From positions 558,001 to 622,000 of the forward strand of contig JBBCBC010000016.1 of assembly GCA_037126765.1 (NCBI GenBank): 64,000 bases of DNA, in the 5' to 3' direction. A model generated the notes under the pieces. That model was given only the letters and a program-made list of their open reading frames with translations, was not told the DNA's origin and made no database searches. Position numbers and translations under genes: made by a program. Positions 33,034 to 45,287 of this stretch are shown piece after piece (position 1 is the stretch's first letter; every line of letters begins with the position of its first letter). Origin of the DNA: Stenogyne calaminthoides. Lineage: Eukaryota; Streptophyta; Magnoliopsida; Lamiales; Lamiaceae.

Positions 33034-36000
33034 ATGGCGACTTTTGCGAGACCTGAGAATGCTTTAAAGCGAGCTGAAGGTAAGTTTGTTTTATGGCTTT
33101 GCATGTATCTAATGTTATTCAAATATATTTATGGACATATGGTGATGCAGAGTTGATCACTGTTGAGCAAAAGCAAGAAGCCCTTGAAGCTCTTCATAGC
33201 TTTATCACTTCAAGGAGGTATAGAGCTTGGACTAAGACACATGAGAAAATCATGTTTAAATATGTTGAGCTGTGTGTTGAGATGAGGAGGGGAAGGCATG
33301 CCAAGGATGGTCTTATCCAGTATCGTGGTATCTGCCAACAAGTCAACATTTCTTCGCTTGAGGAGGTTATTAAGCATTTTATGCAGTTAGCCACTGAGAA
33401 AGCTGAGAGTGCACGAACTCAAGCGCAGGTCTTGGATGATATAGACGACTTAGAAGCAGATAAAAGCCCTGAAGATCTCATGTTGAGCTATGTTAGTGGG
33501 GAGAAAGGAAAAGACAGATCTGATCGCGAGCTCGTAACTCCGTGGTTCAAGTTCTTGTGGGAGACTTACAGAACTGTGCTCGAAATTTTAAGGAACAACT
33601 CAAGACTGGAAGCCTTATATGCTGTAAGTTTGTTTCATGATTATGGATTTTGTATATGCTGCAATCTTATCATGGCTACATTCTTCAAGGAAAGGGTCTT
33701 AAAGTTCTTAATTATTAAATATATGTCTTCATGCTAACTTGTTGGTCTGGTGGATTTCAACAGCATGTACTTGAGTATCTTACCCGAATTTTGTTTCTTA
33801 TGAAAAAGTTCTTCAACTACTTTGGAAACTTGTAGATCTTTTCTATTGATAATGATAGATTTAATTCATAAACAAAGTAAATCTGTTCATTTTTTGTTTA
33901 CATGGGACTTATTATGCTAATGTCAAATGCTCAGATGACTGCACACCGTGCCTTCCAATTCTGCAAGCAGTACAAACGAACTACTGAATTCCGGAGATTG
34001 TGTGAAATAATAAGGAATCACCTAGCAAACCTTAACAAGTACAGAGACCAGCGAGATAGGCCTGATCTTACTGCTCCCGAGAGCTTGCAGTTATACCTTG
34101 ATACCAGATTTGAGCAACTGAAAGTTGCTACCGAACTTCAGCTTTGGCAGGTTTGTTGGTTGAGTTCCTTTCTTTTTTCGCCCCCAAATACAAGTAATAA
34201 TTTGTTGGAGTGTAATGATATTCTCTAAGTATTGACTTTATTCTGCAGGAAGCATTTCGGTCTATTGAAGATATACATGGACTTATGACAATGGTTAAAA
34301 AAACACCAAAGCCTTCGCTGATGGTGGTTTATTATTCCAAGCTTTCTGAGATATTCTGGATGTCAAACAGCCATCTCTATCATGCCTATGCATGGCTTAA
34401 GCTTTTCTCACTTCAGAAAAGCTTCAACAAGAACCTAACTCAGAAGGATTTGCAGTTGATAGCATCATCAGTTGTCTTAGCTGCACTCTCAGTACCCCCT
34501 TATGATCGCTCATATGGGGCGTCTCATTTGGAGCTTGAAAATGAGAAAGAGCGAAGTTTTAGAGTGGCAACCCTTATAGCATTTGATGTTGAGTCCAAGC
34601 CAGAGAACAGGGAAGTGGTAATATAACGTGGCTATATATTTTGCTTCATCGTAGTATTTTTATATTAATATATTTTGTTGATTTGTCTGTTTTATTTTTT
34701 TCAGCTTTCCAGGTCATCGCTTCTCTTGGATTTGGTAAGCTCCAATCCCAGATGATTTCACATTATTGCTGTACTACTATGATTTCATTCGACTGTTTTA
34801 GTTTGGATTTTCTAACTAGTATTCCAATTTATTCATAACTTCCTTGGGCAGGTGGGCAAAGGCGTAATGAACTGTGTAAATCAGGAAGTGAAGGATCTTT
34901 ACAATATTCTGGAACATGAATTCCTTCCTCTAGACCTGGCAGTGCAAGTGCAGTCCTTGTTGACTAAAATTTCGAAGCTTGGAGGTAAACTTGCATCTGC
35001 TTCGTCTGTGCCAGAAGTGCAACTTTCTCAATATGTTCCTTATCTGGAGAAGCTTGCTGCCCTTAGATTGCTGCAACGTGTATGTTTTACCACCCTCTAA
35101 TTGTTATGTGAATGCTCATATTTAATAGTTTGACTCATACTTATTATGTATGTATATCTCCAGGTATCCCAGGTGTATCAAACGATGAGTATTGATAACC
35201 TTTCAAGAATAATTCCTTTCTTTGATTTTCCTGTTGTTGAGAAGATCTCTGTGGATGTCGTCAAGAATAATTTCTTAACAATGAAATTGGATTACAGGCA
35301 GGGTGCGATTTTCTTTGGCAATAAGGTAACCATCTTGTTGATTCCTTAGGGTATGTTCGTTTCGGGCTTATAGTGGACGTGGGAAATCCGGACTTTGAAG
35401 TCCTAGGATTTTAAAATCTTGATGAATAGTTAAGATATATGTTTGGTATGAGATTTTATAGGGTATGATGGTGGAAAAGATGATTGATGTGATATTATTA
35501 TATTATTTTGAGTGTATTGGGAGAATAAAAAGTAGATGATGTTAGTGTATTGAGAGAATAAAAGGTAGAGTAGTAGTAGGTTATGAGGTAGAGTAGGATT
35601 AATAGGATTTCAAAATCCTTACTTTAAGTCTCAAAACAAATGGAGGTTTGAGATTGTAAGTCTAAAATCCGCCGGGATAGTCGCGAAACGAACATACCCT
35701 TAGATATTTCTCAATTATTTGAACATATTTTTTTAATGAATATTGGTCTCTTATTATGTCAAGTGGTTCAGTCATTCACGAGTACTGTTGGCAAAATTAA
35801 TTACCCTTTTTCTTGCCAATCTGCCCCCTTTTGAGTGTCTCCAATTTTCTAACTTTACTCTCCTAAACTTTTCATGATGTCATTGCACTGTCATACCCCT
35901 ATTTGAACGGTTCTTTTGTCTATTTTTTGGCCAGAAGAAACAAACTCTGTAGATTTCTTGACGTTTAGAGTTTCTAACATGCCAGTTTTGCTTTTAATTT

Positions 36001-37984
36001 TTTTATCTCTTCCGTGTTGTATTTACTCCTTTTTTCCCCTTTATAATTTGGAATTTTTTTCTTGTACAAAAACTTATATAATGATTTATTTTGACATCAG
36101 AGTCTTGAATCAGAGGGCCTACGAGACCACCTTTCTGTATTTGCTGAATCCCTAAGCAAATCAAGGGTCATGATCTACCCTCGTGTGAAGAGAACTTCAA
36201 AATTAGGTGAAATTTCAGATTTAGTGGAAGTTGTTGAAAAAGAGCACAAGCGGCTTCTTGCACGCAAATCAATAATCGAAAAGCGCAAAGAAGAACAAGA
36301 ACGACAGCTCTTAGAGATGGTATGTGATTCTGTGCTTTGGTAAGAATATTATTGTATTATTACTTAAAACAGAATTAGATTTGTAATTTATTAAAATTGG
36401 GTTGAAGGAACGAGAGGAGGAGGCCAAGAGGCTAAAGCTACAGAAAATAACAGAAGAGGCAGAGCAGAAAAGGCTTGCGTCAGAGTTTCAGCAAATGAAG
36501 AACCAAAGAATTCTGCGGGAAATAGAAGAGCGTGAGCTGGAGGAAGCTCAAGCTTTGCTACAAGAAGCTGAAAAACGCAGTAAGAAGAAAGGGAAGAAAC
36601 CATTACTAGACGGAGTAAGTTGATTGATTCCTCCAGTCAGATTTATTTGGTGTTCTGCTAACCTGTTTATCTGAAATACCAACTGTAATTATGATGATTC
36701 AGGAAAAAATTACGAAGCAAACACTGGCGGATATGGTTGCTAGTGAGCAGCAGAGGGAGAGGTTAGAAATGGAGAAAAGACTACAAAAGCTTGCCAAGAC
36801 TATGGATTACTTGGAGAGAGCCAAAAGAGAAGAGGCAGCCCCACTTATTGATGCTGCCTTTCAGCAGCGTTTAGCAGAAGAGGAGGCTCTACACAAAATT
36901 GAACAGCAGGTCTGAACGTGATCTTTTTTAAGGATGGAACTCCATCTATTATGAGCATTGATTTAAAATGAATTTGAGCTTGCTGTATGATTGTTGTATA
37001 AATTAATCATATCATTCTACTATGCAGCGAGAAATTGATGTTAGCAGACAACGACATGCTGGAGACCTGGAGGAAAAAAGGAGACTTGGCAAGATGTTGG
37101 AGCACAAGGTTTTTATTTTTTTATCTCATAGATTTGATCTTCACAATATCGTTCGATTTTTTATCTTCCAAATTTCTAGCTCTTCGTGATAGTTGTGTCT
37201 TCTTAGACTAGTACAACATTGTATTAGCTTAAAGAAGCCAGAAGCTTGTGAATACATAATAATACTGTTGATTTGGTTGCAGTCGAGTTTCCAAGAAAAA
37301 GTGGTGAATCGTAGGAGATCTGAATATGAGAGACATAGGCTGGAGAGAGAGGAGAGTATTAAGAATGTCATCCTAGCAAGAAAGGAGGAAAGGTCGGCCA
37401 AAGAGGAAAATCTTATATTTTCTGCAAAGCGAAGAGGAGAGGCAGAAAAGATTGCGTGAAGAGGAGGAAGCGCGGAAGCTTGAAGGTAATCATTTGCTGT
37501 GCTTGTGTGAAATCAAATGAATGCATATTTAACGTAGTCATAGTGGACCACTTGTAAAATCTGTTGATTGATTATTTCTGATTTTGCAGAGATGGAGAGA
37601 CGCAAGAAAGAGGAAGCAGAGAGAAAGGCGAAGCTGGACGAAATTGCTGAGAAGCAGAGGCAACGGGAGAGGGAGTTGGAGGAAAAAGAAAAACGGAGGA
37701 GGGAAGAGGTGTTGGGGAAATCATTCGCTGTGCCCACAAGGGCCACCGCCGATGATCCTGCTGCTCGCCCTGTGGAGGCAGCACCTGCTGCCGCCGCTGC
37801 TGCTGCTGCGCCATCAACTGGAAAGTACGTGCCCAGGTTCAAAAGAATGGCTGCTGAGGGTGCCGCGCCACCTCCTGAAACTGACAAGTGGTCGAAGCCG
37901 GATGATCGAGCAGACAGGTGGCGTGATGATCGTAGGGGTGGTGGTGCCCCACGCTCCACATGGCAATCCTCTAGGGCCCGTTAA
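33034..37984 (+). CDS. eIF3a: Eukaryotic translation initiation factor 3 subunit A (frameshift in exon 13)
   Basis: Largest subunit of eIF3, which scaffolds the 43S pre-initiation complex on the small ribosomal subunit in the cytosol. An untranslated exon ends near 32338 and the next begins near 32924. Coding exons: 33034-33079, 33151-33623, 33935-34150, 34249-34617, 34705-34734, 34852-35079, 35164-35325, 36101-36319, 36408-36614, 36703-36909, 37028-37108, 37283-37485, 37590-37984, all with GT-AG borders. The start MATFARPENALKRAEELI is typical of plant eIF3a. The N-terminal half is helical with the PCI region around residues 320-500; from about residue 560 it is a charged Glu/Arg/Lys coiled coil, then an Ala-rich stretch and an Arg/Asp-rich tail. 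Coding exons sum to 2836 bases, one too many. In exon 13, near 37385-37405, the frame shifts by one, and the original frame stops at about 37459. The downstream exon fits only the shifted frame. With one base fewer it would give 944 residues, normal for the family. Confidence 0.93.
35349..35699. mobile_element. Tourist-type MITE in eIF3a intron
   Basis: Ends GGGTATGTTCGTTTCG and CGAAACGAACATACCC are perfect inverted repeats over 16 bases, flanked by TTA on both sides (35346-35348, 35700-35702), as made by PIF/Harbinger transposases. It lies in the intron between exons 35164-35325 and 36101-36319. A longer, more diverged relative is at 54843-55272. The nearly perfect ends suggest a fairly recent insertion. 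Confidence 0.9.
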
Positions 37985-39075
37985 GTTTGTTACTCCATTA
38001 CTTTTGAATGGGGTGATGAGGATCTTTGTTGATGGACATTCTTGTTTGACAAGTTTTGGATCATAAATAATTCTACAGACTTCTGTCCAGGTTTTGTCCT
38101 GAGTTTTATGATAAACGATCAAAAGACATAAATTGTTGCTTATTTTGCCCAGACATAGTTTCTTCTTGTTGCGAACAGGTCATGACTTTATATTATGCTT
38201 TTTATGCTTGGCTAATTGTATTATGTTTGTTTACCTCCCTTTATTTTCCTTGCAAGTATTTGAAGGCGTAGTTAAATTATGTATTTATGTGGAGCATTTC
38301 CAACTTTCCATATAAATTGCAGTTTAGGTCCTGTCCAAATTGAGCTGCAAGCAGTTGACGTTATGCTGATTTTGTTTTTTTGGTAATGCTGTGTTTGAAG
38401 CATAATTTTATTATGTTAATGAGGCTGATTGACGTGACTATGGTTGGGGTAATGAAAAGGGATTATGAGAATTATTTCTATTAATATTGTTTAGTAGTTT
38501 TAATACTCCCGTCATGAGAATAGAAGCAAGTAATTGATTATTCTACTTTTGTTATCTTATTACACCCTCTTAGATGATATTCACTGTTGATTTTATGAAG
38601 CACTAGCAATACAATCAATAACCTCCTAGTGATTGACCCCTAAAAAATATCTATTACTATTATCATTTTACCAAGTGGATCCTAATTGTAACAAAATCGA
38701 ACTTCATAAAAATTAAAATTTAGCTATCAATTTATGGTTGTATGTTGTGTATGTAGGCAATCTCTTAATTATTTTATATTAGACAGAGATTGAAACCGAG
38801 GCTTAACTTCAACTCTGCAATGAAAATGTGCAATGAGTAAATGTTCTGCAACTCAACGCATGTATTTAAGTTTTATGCAACATTATAGAGAGTTTATTAA
38901 AAAAATTAAATGCAATATTGATATTTTTTTTAACTATTTCAATGTATTAATTATATTGACGATAAATTATAAGATAAGAAACTAATAATAATATGAACTA
39001 TTTTTGAGGAAATAATAACTGAAGATTTTCCATCCAGAAAATAATGTGTTATAATCCCAAAGCATATGCATAATT
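37985..39075. other. eIF3a 3' region and spacer
   Basis: Sequence after the eIF3a stop likely includes its 3' untranslated region. No sharp polyadenylation signal can be chosen. The remainder is AT-rich spacer without recognisable genes. Confidence 0.5.
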
Positions 39076-39077
39076 AG

Positions 39078-39172
39078 ATGGGCCAAACCTAATTGGGGCT
39101 TGTATTATCAATGGGCCTAACCTAATGGGTTCTGCATTATTAGACGGGCCAAAAGTAATTAGGCCAACCCAA
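39078..39172 (+). promoter_or_regulatory. Promoter of the CYP23-like gene with GGCCC/TGGGCC cluster
   Basis: ATGGGCCAAACC, ATGGGCCTAACC, GACGGGCCAAAAG and TAGGCCAACCCA occur within about 90 bases, ending about 110 bases before the start codon. Such site II-like clusters are common in constitutive plant genes. The layout parallels the motif run before eIF3a. Confidence 0.5.
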
Positions 39173-39275
39173 TAAGATGATGAACTGATAGCTAGTTCGT
39201 TACGCTTCACATGTTGTACTTTACCGAGTCATAGTAAAATCTTAGTTGAAAACACCGGGAAGTATTGGGGCGCCA

Positions 39276-41931
39276 ATGTCAACGAAAATGTGCAGTTACG
39301 AAAGGGCATCGATCGCTATTGCAATCGTATGCATTGGCGTCCTGTGCAGTTCTATCAATGGCGCAATTGCTGCAGTTGCTGAATTGGGATCGGAGCGTGT
39401 AGTCTTCCAGGTACAGTCGCGTGTTCCTTGAATCTGTGAGTCTGGATTCTTGATAATTGGAAAATCTGTAAGTTTTTGTATCTGAAAATTTAATGTTTAC
39501 GGGATTTTAAATGTTAGTATTACTCAATTGACATGTAAGAAGTAAAGTGGTGGGTAGAAAGATTTGTGCTCACTTTTGAACTTTATAATAATTTTTTGAT
39601 TAGTTTCTTGGTTTTATTCTCCATGCTTATTCACAGTTGAAACGTGAGATTCTGTTCACGCGAAGAAAATGAGCTTTTGTTTGAGTGTTTCGTATGAGTT
39701 CTCTGGTTATTGAACTGATAAATTGCACAGAACTTATTAAGAATTTGCAGTGAGTGAGTGAGTGTGGGGGAGGGGGGATTAGTTGGTCGAGAATGTTATA
39801 TGTGGTTGCAAATTGTTTGAATTTGAATACTTTGCAAGAATTTAGTTGGATTCTGCGGTAATACCGGCCAAGAGATCTGTGTAATGTCTTGGTGCTAGAA
39901 AGATTAATCTTGTCACACATAAGTGAAGTGCCTTTTGAGCCAAAACACTTGCATTTATATGATGATTTATGTTTAGTCTGTCAATTTTCTAGTTTTATCA
40001 TATTTTGTGGGGAAAAAGGTGAATTGGAAAGGCGATGTGATTTTGTTCTGTAGGTCTTTTAAATGTAATTTTGTTTTTCGAAGTGCAGACAAATTATGGG
40101 GACATTGAGTTTGGTTTCTATCCCAGTGTTGCACCAAAGACGGTTGAACACATTTTCAAGCTTGTACGGTTGGGATGCTATAACACCAATCATTTCTTCA
40201 GGGTTAGTGGACAACTACAATATGCGAAGTGTATATTTCATTGGATTGTGATAAATAAGAAAGTCAGTGAATATCTGCTCGTGGATTGTGCAGGTAGATA
40301 AAGGGTTTGTTGCTCAGGTGGCTGATGTTTAAAGTGGAAGAACTGCTCCTATGAATGAAATACAGAGGATGGAAGCTGATAAAACTATTGTTGGTGAATT
40401 CAGTGATGTCAAACATGTGAGAGGTATTCTATCTATGGGAAGGTAATGCCATTTTTCATATTCTTCGAGAAACATACATGGATAATTCTTAGCTTCTTTA
40501 ACTTGGTTTAAGTTGAGTTCTTGTTTGGTTGACATGCATAGTTATATGAGCTGCAATGTAGGATGTGACGTAGAATGTCATTTGAAGTGAAGTCCTTTCT
40601 ATTTGAATTAATCAAAGTTGCTTTTGTTCCTTTTTTTTATCATCCTCTTATTACCAATTACCATATTATACAAATATATATACATTTGTACGTATGTCAA
40701 CCATGCCAAGTCTACTATGTTCCGTTGCAGATACTCTGATCCAGACAGTGCACAGTCTTCATTCTCAATACTCCTGGGAGATGCCCCTCACCTTGATCAC
40801 GAGGTATGCTGGACAATTTTACCGTATTTATGACTCCTTCATTGTTAAATGTTGTAACTCACTGTTTTATATGGGATGTATTTTCAGTATGCAATATTTG
40901 GTAAAGTTACTAAGGGTGATGAAACGTTGAGAAAACTTGAGGAAGTTCCTACCTGGAAAGAAGGAATATTTGTTATGGTATAGTTCATTTGTTGACTTGG
41001 ATTCCATCTTTGTCTCTCTTTTATCGTTCTCTCTCATTTAATTTCTCTTTTAGCAATTTCACCGATTATATTGCTCGATTCACAAAGGTGGCTTTTGCTA
41101 CTATAAAAATGCTTTTTGGAGAATCTTGTATTCATATTACATGTTCTTTACCAATGTTCCATTCAATCCTTGATCAAAGTTCTAATTGGAGTTTCTAAAA
41201 AGGTTTGAAGTGAAAAGAACAGATATATTGCAAAGTGATATTCTATTTCATTTTTAACTCACATTTTCATCTTTCATTAGTGATAACTTCTTGGTTACAC
41301 TAATACTTTTTCTTCTTGTTTTTTCCAGCCAACTGAGCGTATCACTATTTTATCCACATACCATTATGGTAAGTTACTCTCCCTTTATTCCCATTCATAT
41401 AATTTGCTTATTGTATTTGTAAATCGGGCAGCTAGTCTGACTAGCCTTTCCTTTCTGGACTAATCCAGAACTATTTGGGGAATCACTTAAAATGGCATAA
41501 TATCTAGTCACTTGATTAAGCTCTTCTCACCCTTCCATCCCAAAGAAAAATCCTGGATAGTTTTAATCCGTTCTCAGCTGCATTCAACATATGTTTTGCA
41601 GGATATTATCAATTTGGTTTCTTTTTAGTAACTATCAATGTGTTGGTTTGATTATTACTCTGTTTTTATAAAAAAAAAAAAAAATTCCTTTGAAGTTTTC
41701 AGGGAAATAAACGTCTTATCCTTTTTTATATGGTTTAGATACTGAGATGGAAGCTTGTAAGGAAGATAGAACTGTATTGAAAAGGAGGCTTGCTGCATCT
41801 GCTGTTGAAATTGAAAAACAGGTAAAAACTTGCAGTAATTTTATGCGTCTCCCTGAGCACATTAAAAAAATTCTTCCTCATAAACAAAGAATTCTCCATT
41901 GACATTGCAGAGAATGAAATGTTTTCCATAG
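39276..41931 (+). pseudogene. CYP23: CYP23-type cyclophilin with premature stop
   Basis: Peptidyl-prolyl cis-trans isomerase of the plant CYP23 group, predicted to enter the secretory pathway. Exons 39276-39410, 40089-40202, 40294-40442, 40731-40803, 40888-40977, 41329-41368, 41739-41821 and 41911-41931 join in frame with GT-AG borders, to 235 codons. The N-terminus has a hydrophobic signal-like stretch (ASIAIAIVCIGVLCSS). TNYGDIEFGFYPSVAPKTVEHIFKLV, GCYNTNHFFRV, KGFVAQVADV, HVRGILSMGR, AQSSFSILLGDAPHLD and FGKVTKGDETLRKLEEVP are the cyclophilin core, and the last exon gives RMKCFP then a stop, as in the family. In exon 3 a TAA at 40330-40332 replaces what is normally Ala after VADV, so only 95 residues would be made. 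Everything after it stays open and conserved, so the lesion is either recent, a sequence error, or one of two copies. Confidence 0.85.
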
Positions 41932-43301
41932 CCAAGCTAAAGCTATTGGGCCAAGATGAAAGTTTGCTAGCTGTAAGTTTCAACTTTTTCTCTGTGTTTT
42001 TGCATTCAACATTTTGGAGAAGTAGAGGAATAATGCTTCTTACTCTCAATTAATGTTAACCAAAATGAAAGCTATGTTTAATATGTTTTGGAGTTTTTGG
42101 GAGAATAAATTGAGAATCAATGTATATGAAAATTGATGTTTTGGAGGAAACATATTAGTTTTGGGTTGCTATATTTGTGGGAATGAGTTGAGGAAAATAC
42201 GTCGAATAAATTATAATTAAACATAGCTAAGTAATTAACCAATCCTAATACACATTTAACTTTTCTGAAGTTGACAGAAGAGATTAATCACCGGCTTCTA
42301 ACGTGGCTTACCTTCTGCAATTTGGGGCCCTGATTTTCTAGAGTAGTCTACAAACACACCTAGTTGTTGAAGCATTGACTGACATATCCCATGTGCACCA
42401 CATGCTGGGAAGACATGAAACAAAATTGATGAAATACATATTTCATTCTTATACTTGTGTATCTTGGAAACTTAATATTTTTCTTATAGTGTGAATGTCA
42501 TTTGTCTGTGGCCTAATTCTTGTGTTTTAGTTCTTCCTAACATGACATTTTCTAACGGTAAACATTCAATGCATGGCAATGATACCATGTTACCATTGGG
42601 AATTACCTAAAACTTCTTATCTTGGTATACAGAAATGCTTGATACATAAATCTTTAGCTGTTTGTTTTATACCTCAAATTAGCTAACTTGTATGGTATTC
42701 TGGATAATCGATATCAAGTCTGTTGCCCCTAAAACATAGTTATAGCATGTGCCAAATTTTGCATCTCCGTCAACCTATTTGTAAGAATTTAGTATTAATT
42801 TGTCTCCCAACCTTGCTTTTCACCTTGGATCTTTTATTCTCAAAATTGCACATAAAGACATTTATGATTACTTCTCGAGTCAACAATGGCAAGCAACCCC
42901 CATTCCTTGACTTATATCCACATTTTATTGGTGAAGCTGAATCAGTTTGGATTACTATCTGTATGGGGTAAATCATTGTAAAACTCTCTGTTCTTAAAGA
43001 GCTTATCATCATTCATTCCTGGTTCTTTATCCATAAAAAAAGAGAAAGACTTCAGGAAAACGAGCGTTGTTTGTTACCTTGCACATATTCTCACTCCAAT
43101 ACATTTGTGATCAGATTACATGTTAGGAAGAAAATTTAGGTTTTTTAAATTCCTATATTGAGTTAATTATCAGTTAAAAAAAACTAGTGGGAAGTCTCAA
43201 TTTGGTGAGACTCTGTAGAGGTAGTATTTTTTAAGGAGCTATAATATGGTTTGAGCTTGATTTCTTTGACCTAACTATTAACATCTGTTTTCAATTTTTT
43301 T
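41932..43301. other. CYP23 3' region and spacer
   Basis: Non-coding by inspection. Short open frames (for example about 42723-42971) have no recognisable family or codon pattern. Confidence 0.45.
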
Positions 43302-43392
43302 ATTTTTTTTAATCGGACAAATGGTGATTGAACCCATGACCTCACGGCATAGGTAGTGGTGCCCTCTACCACTTGAGCTATTCCACTTCGTC
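43302..43392 (-). mobile_element. tRNA-derived SINE
   Basis: Read on the minus strand: AGCTCAAGTGGTAGAG is a good tRNA A box and GGGTTCAATC a B box, about 37 bases apart, with CACCACTACCTATGCCGTGAG between them and an A-run at the end (T-run at 43302-43310 on the + strand). A weaker copy is at 19222-19292. It is not a working tRNA because no cloverleaf with acceptor stem is seen. Confidence 0.68.
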
Positions 43393-44943
43393 ACATCCAT
43401 TTCAATTATTATTACAAGCAGGATTAAACAAGGACATTTCTAAGCAAAATTACACTGCCAGTAAATTTCTTCATTTGATTGACTATGATTTAAGCAGATA
43501 ACGTTGACCTATCTGATAGCTACATACATATTGTTTAGCAAGGGCATGTTCCAAGCAAATTATAACACAATGCCAATAAATATCTTCATCCGCAAGTCGA
43601 TTTTATTGTGCATATTTACCTACTTTCCAAATAACTTGTTTGTTATCTGTATATCATATCGAAACAGGAATTAATGAATTCACAATCTCTTGTTCCCAAA
43701 AGAACTAGCATTATAATTTATGTTAGATGTAGACATGAACCTAAGAGCTATTCCAACCTTAACACTGTTTAGAAAACTACTATGTAGAGACACTAGGCCC
43801 TCCTTGATTGATTTCTTTTGTATGCACTAATTATCATATAATTGATTTCTTGAGCTTAATGCAGATGTCTGGGGCAATAGAAATATGTCTGTTGGCCAAA
43901 AGGCGTGCTTATTTTTTTTAATTTCGAAATGGACCTCTACAAAATTATAATAATCATTGGAAATCAATATCAGGGGGCACCTATTCTTGAATTTAATGTT
44001 TCCTCATTCTTTATATTATCCCATAGAATTCTCAAGTGAAATTTTAAGTTACAGAATAACTATTACTACATTTTTTGTGCTTTCTTGCTCCATATAATCT
44101 TTCACCACGTGACAAATATGTGGACTAATACTATTCATAATCAACTGATGAGAATATACATGAAAAAAATGGCATCATAAACTAATTAATGTAAGAGTTG
44201 GTCTTCATGAACCAGGTCTATGTTATGAACTTGGATTATTTGACTCATTTGACCAATTCCAACATATTTTTCTAACCCACTAAACTTGACTAGTATCATA
44301 TCCTGGATAGGTTCAAATGCCCATGAATTAAAAACAAGGTTCATAAGCATGAATCAGGTATATACAAATTTTTGTCTTGATGTAATCAGCTAAACATTCG
44401 GCCCAAAAGAGCTTATGAGAAACATACCACATGGTTTAAAAAATGATATAACTGACTCTGTGTGTTTGTGTGTTTGGTAGTTGGCTTTGAATATAGAGGG
44501 GGGGTCCATATTTTGACATTGTTTTTAGTTGTGTACATTTACATGGGTTGTTGGGTCTATTCACTACTTATGGATCATGAAAACGGCGTTCAATAATACC
44601 ATTATACCACCATTTTGCCCTGTGACATTATATCTATACATGCCATTTGTTAATATATATACGTGAGATATAATATTCTTTTATATATAAATTTATAGTA
44701 ATAAATAAATTATCTAGTTTAGCCCACCCCACCATTGATTTCTAGATCCGTCCCTGTATATCTCAGTTACATTAGGCCTTGAGACATTCTCTATGCCCGT
44801 TTTTCCTGTTCATTCGTACTGTGACATCATTTTTGGCCCTAAAATTATTATGATCATATTTGGGTCTGTGTACTTAACTTTTATTTTTATTTAATTATTT
44901 ATATTTCTTCCTCATTTTACCTTGTCAAATGTCAATGTGGATG
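43393..44943. other. Intergenic, no gene seen
   Basis: Mostly AT-rich. 44690-44760 carries a repeat-like phrase (TCTAGATCCGTCCCTG) of the kind also seen near 32735. No gene. Confidence 0.45.
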
Positions 44944-45012
44944 TGGCCACAATGTCTGTGGTGCATGATCACGTGCCATGGCCACAATGTTTGTGGTGCA
45001 TGATCACGTGCC
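44944..45012. repeat. Two tandem 34-35-bp units, each with a CACGTG G-box
   Basis: Units 44944-44978 and 44979-45012 differ at a single base apart from one spacer base. Each holds TGGCCACAAT, GTGGTGCATGATCACGTGCC; CACGTG falls at 44970-44975 and 45005-45010 inside GCATGATCACGTGC. G-box motifs bind bHLH and bZIP factors. No nearby gene start explains them. Confidence 0.85.
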
Positions 45013-45287
45013 TTGTGTCGGTATTTCAGTAAATAAATTAATGAAAATATGTTCAATCATAGTAGCATCATTCGATTCGAGTTATTTGGATTATGAGAGG
45101 GATATTAGTACTAACATTTTGTGGGTAAAAGGCCTACGGCCATCTGAGTAGTAACATCAAGCTTTTTGGCGACACTGATCTCTGTCGGGCCGGGCTGGGC
45201 CCGCTGTATGTTGAAAATTCTTTAATTGGACTTTTACGTGCCGTTTAGGTCGTACTTTGTGGTCTTGTTTGCTTCACATAACTACAT

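Noticed and set aside
33084..33150. Alternative eIF3a start in the intron before exon 33151
   Set aside because: Using 33034 with the GT-AG intron gives the conserved N-terminus; the intronic open frame does not.
37513..37959. 148-residue minus-strand frame opposite the last eIF3a exon
   Set aside because: It is a Ser/Ala-rich shadow of the eIF3a coding strand; the plus-strand exon is clearly real.
39246..39275. Earlier start for the CYP23-type gene at 39246
   Set aside because: The codon at 39246 is TTG. The ATG at 39276 is the first proper start in frame and gives a signal-like N-terminus.
43302..43392. A tRNA gene on the minus strand
   Set aside because: A and B boxes are present but there is no pairing acceptor stem, and an A-tail follows; a SINE fits better.
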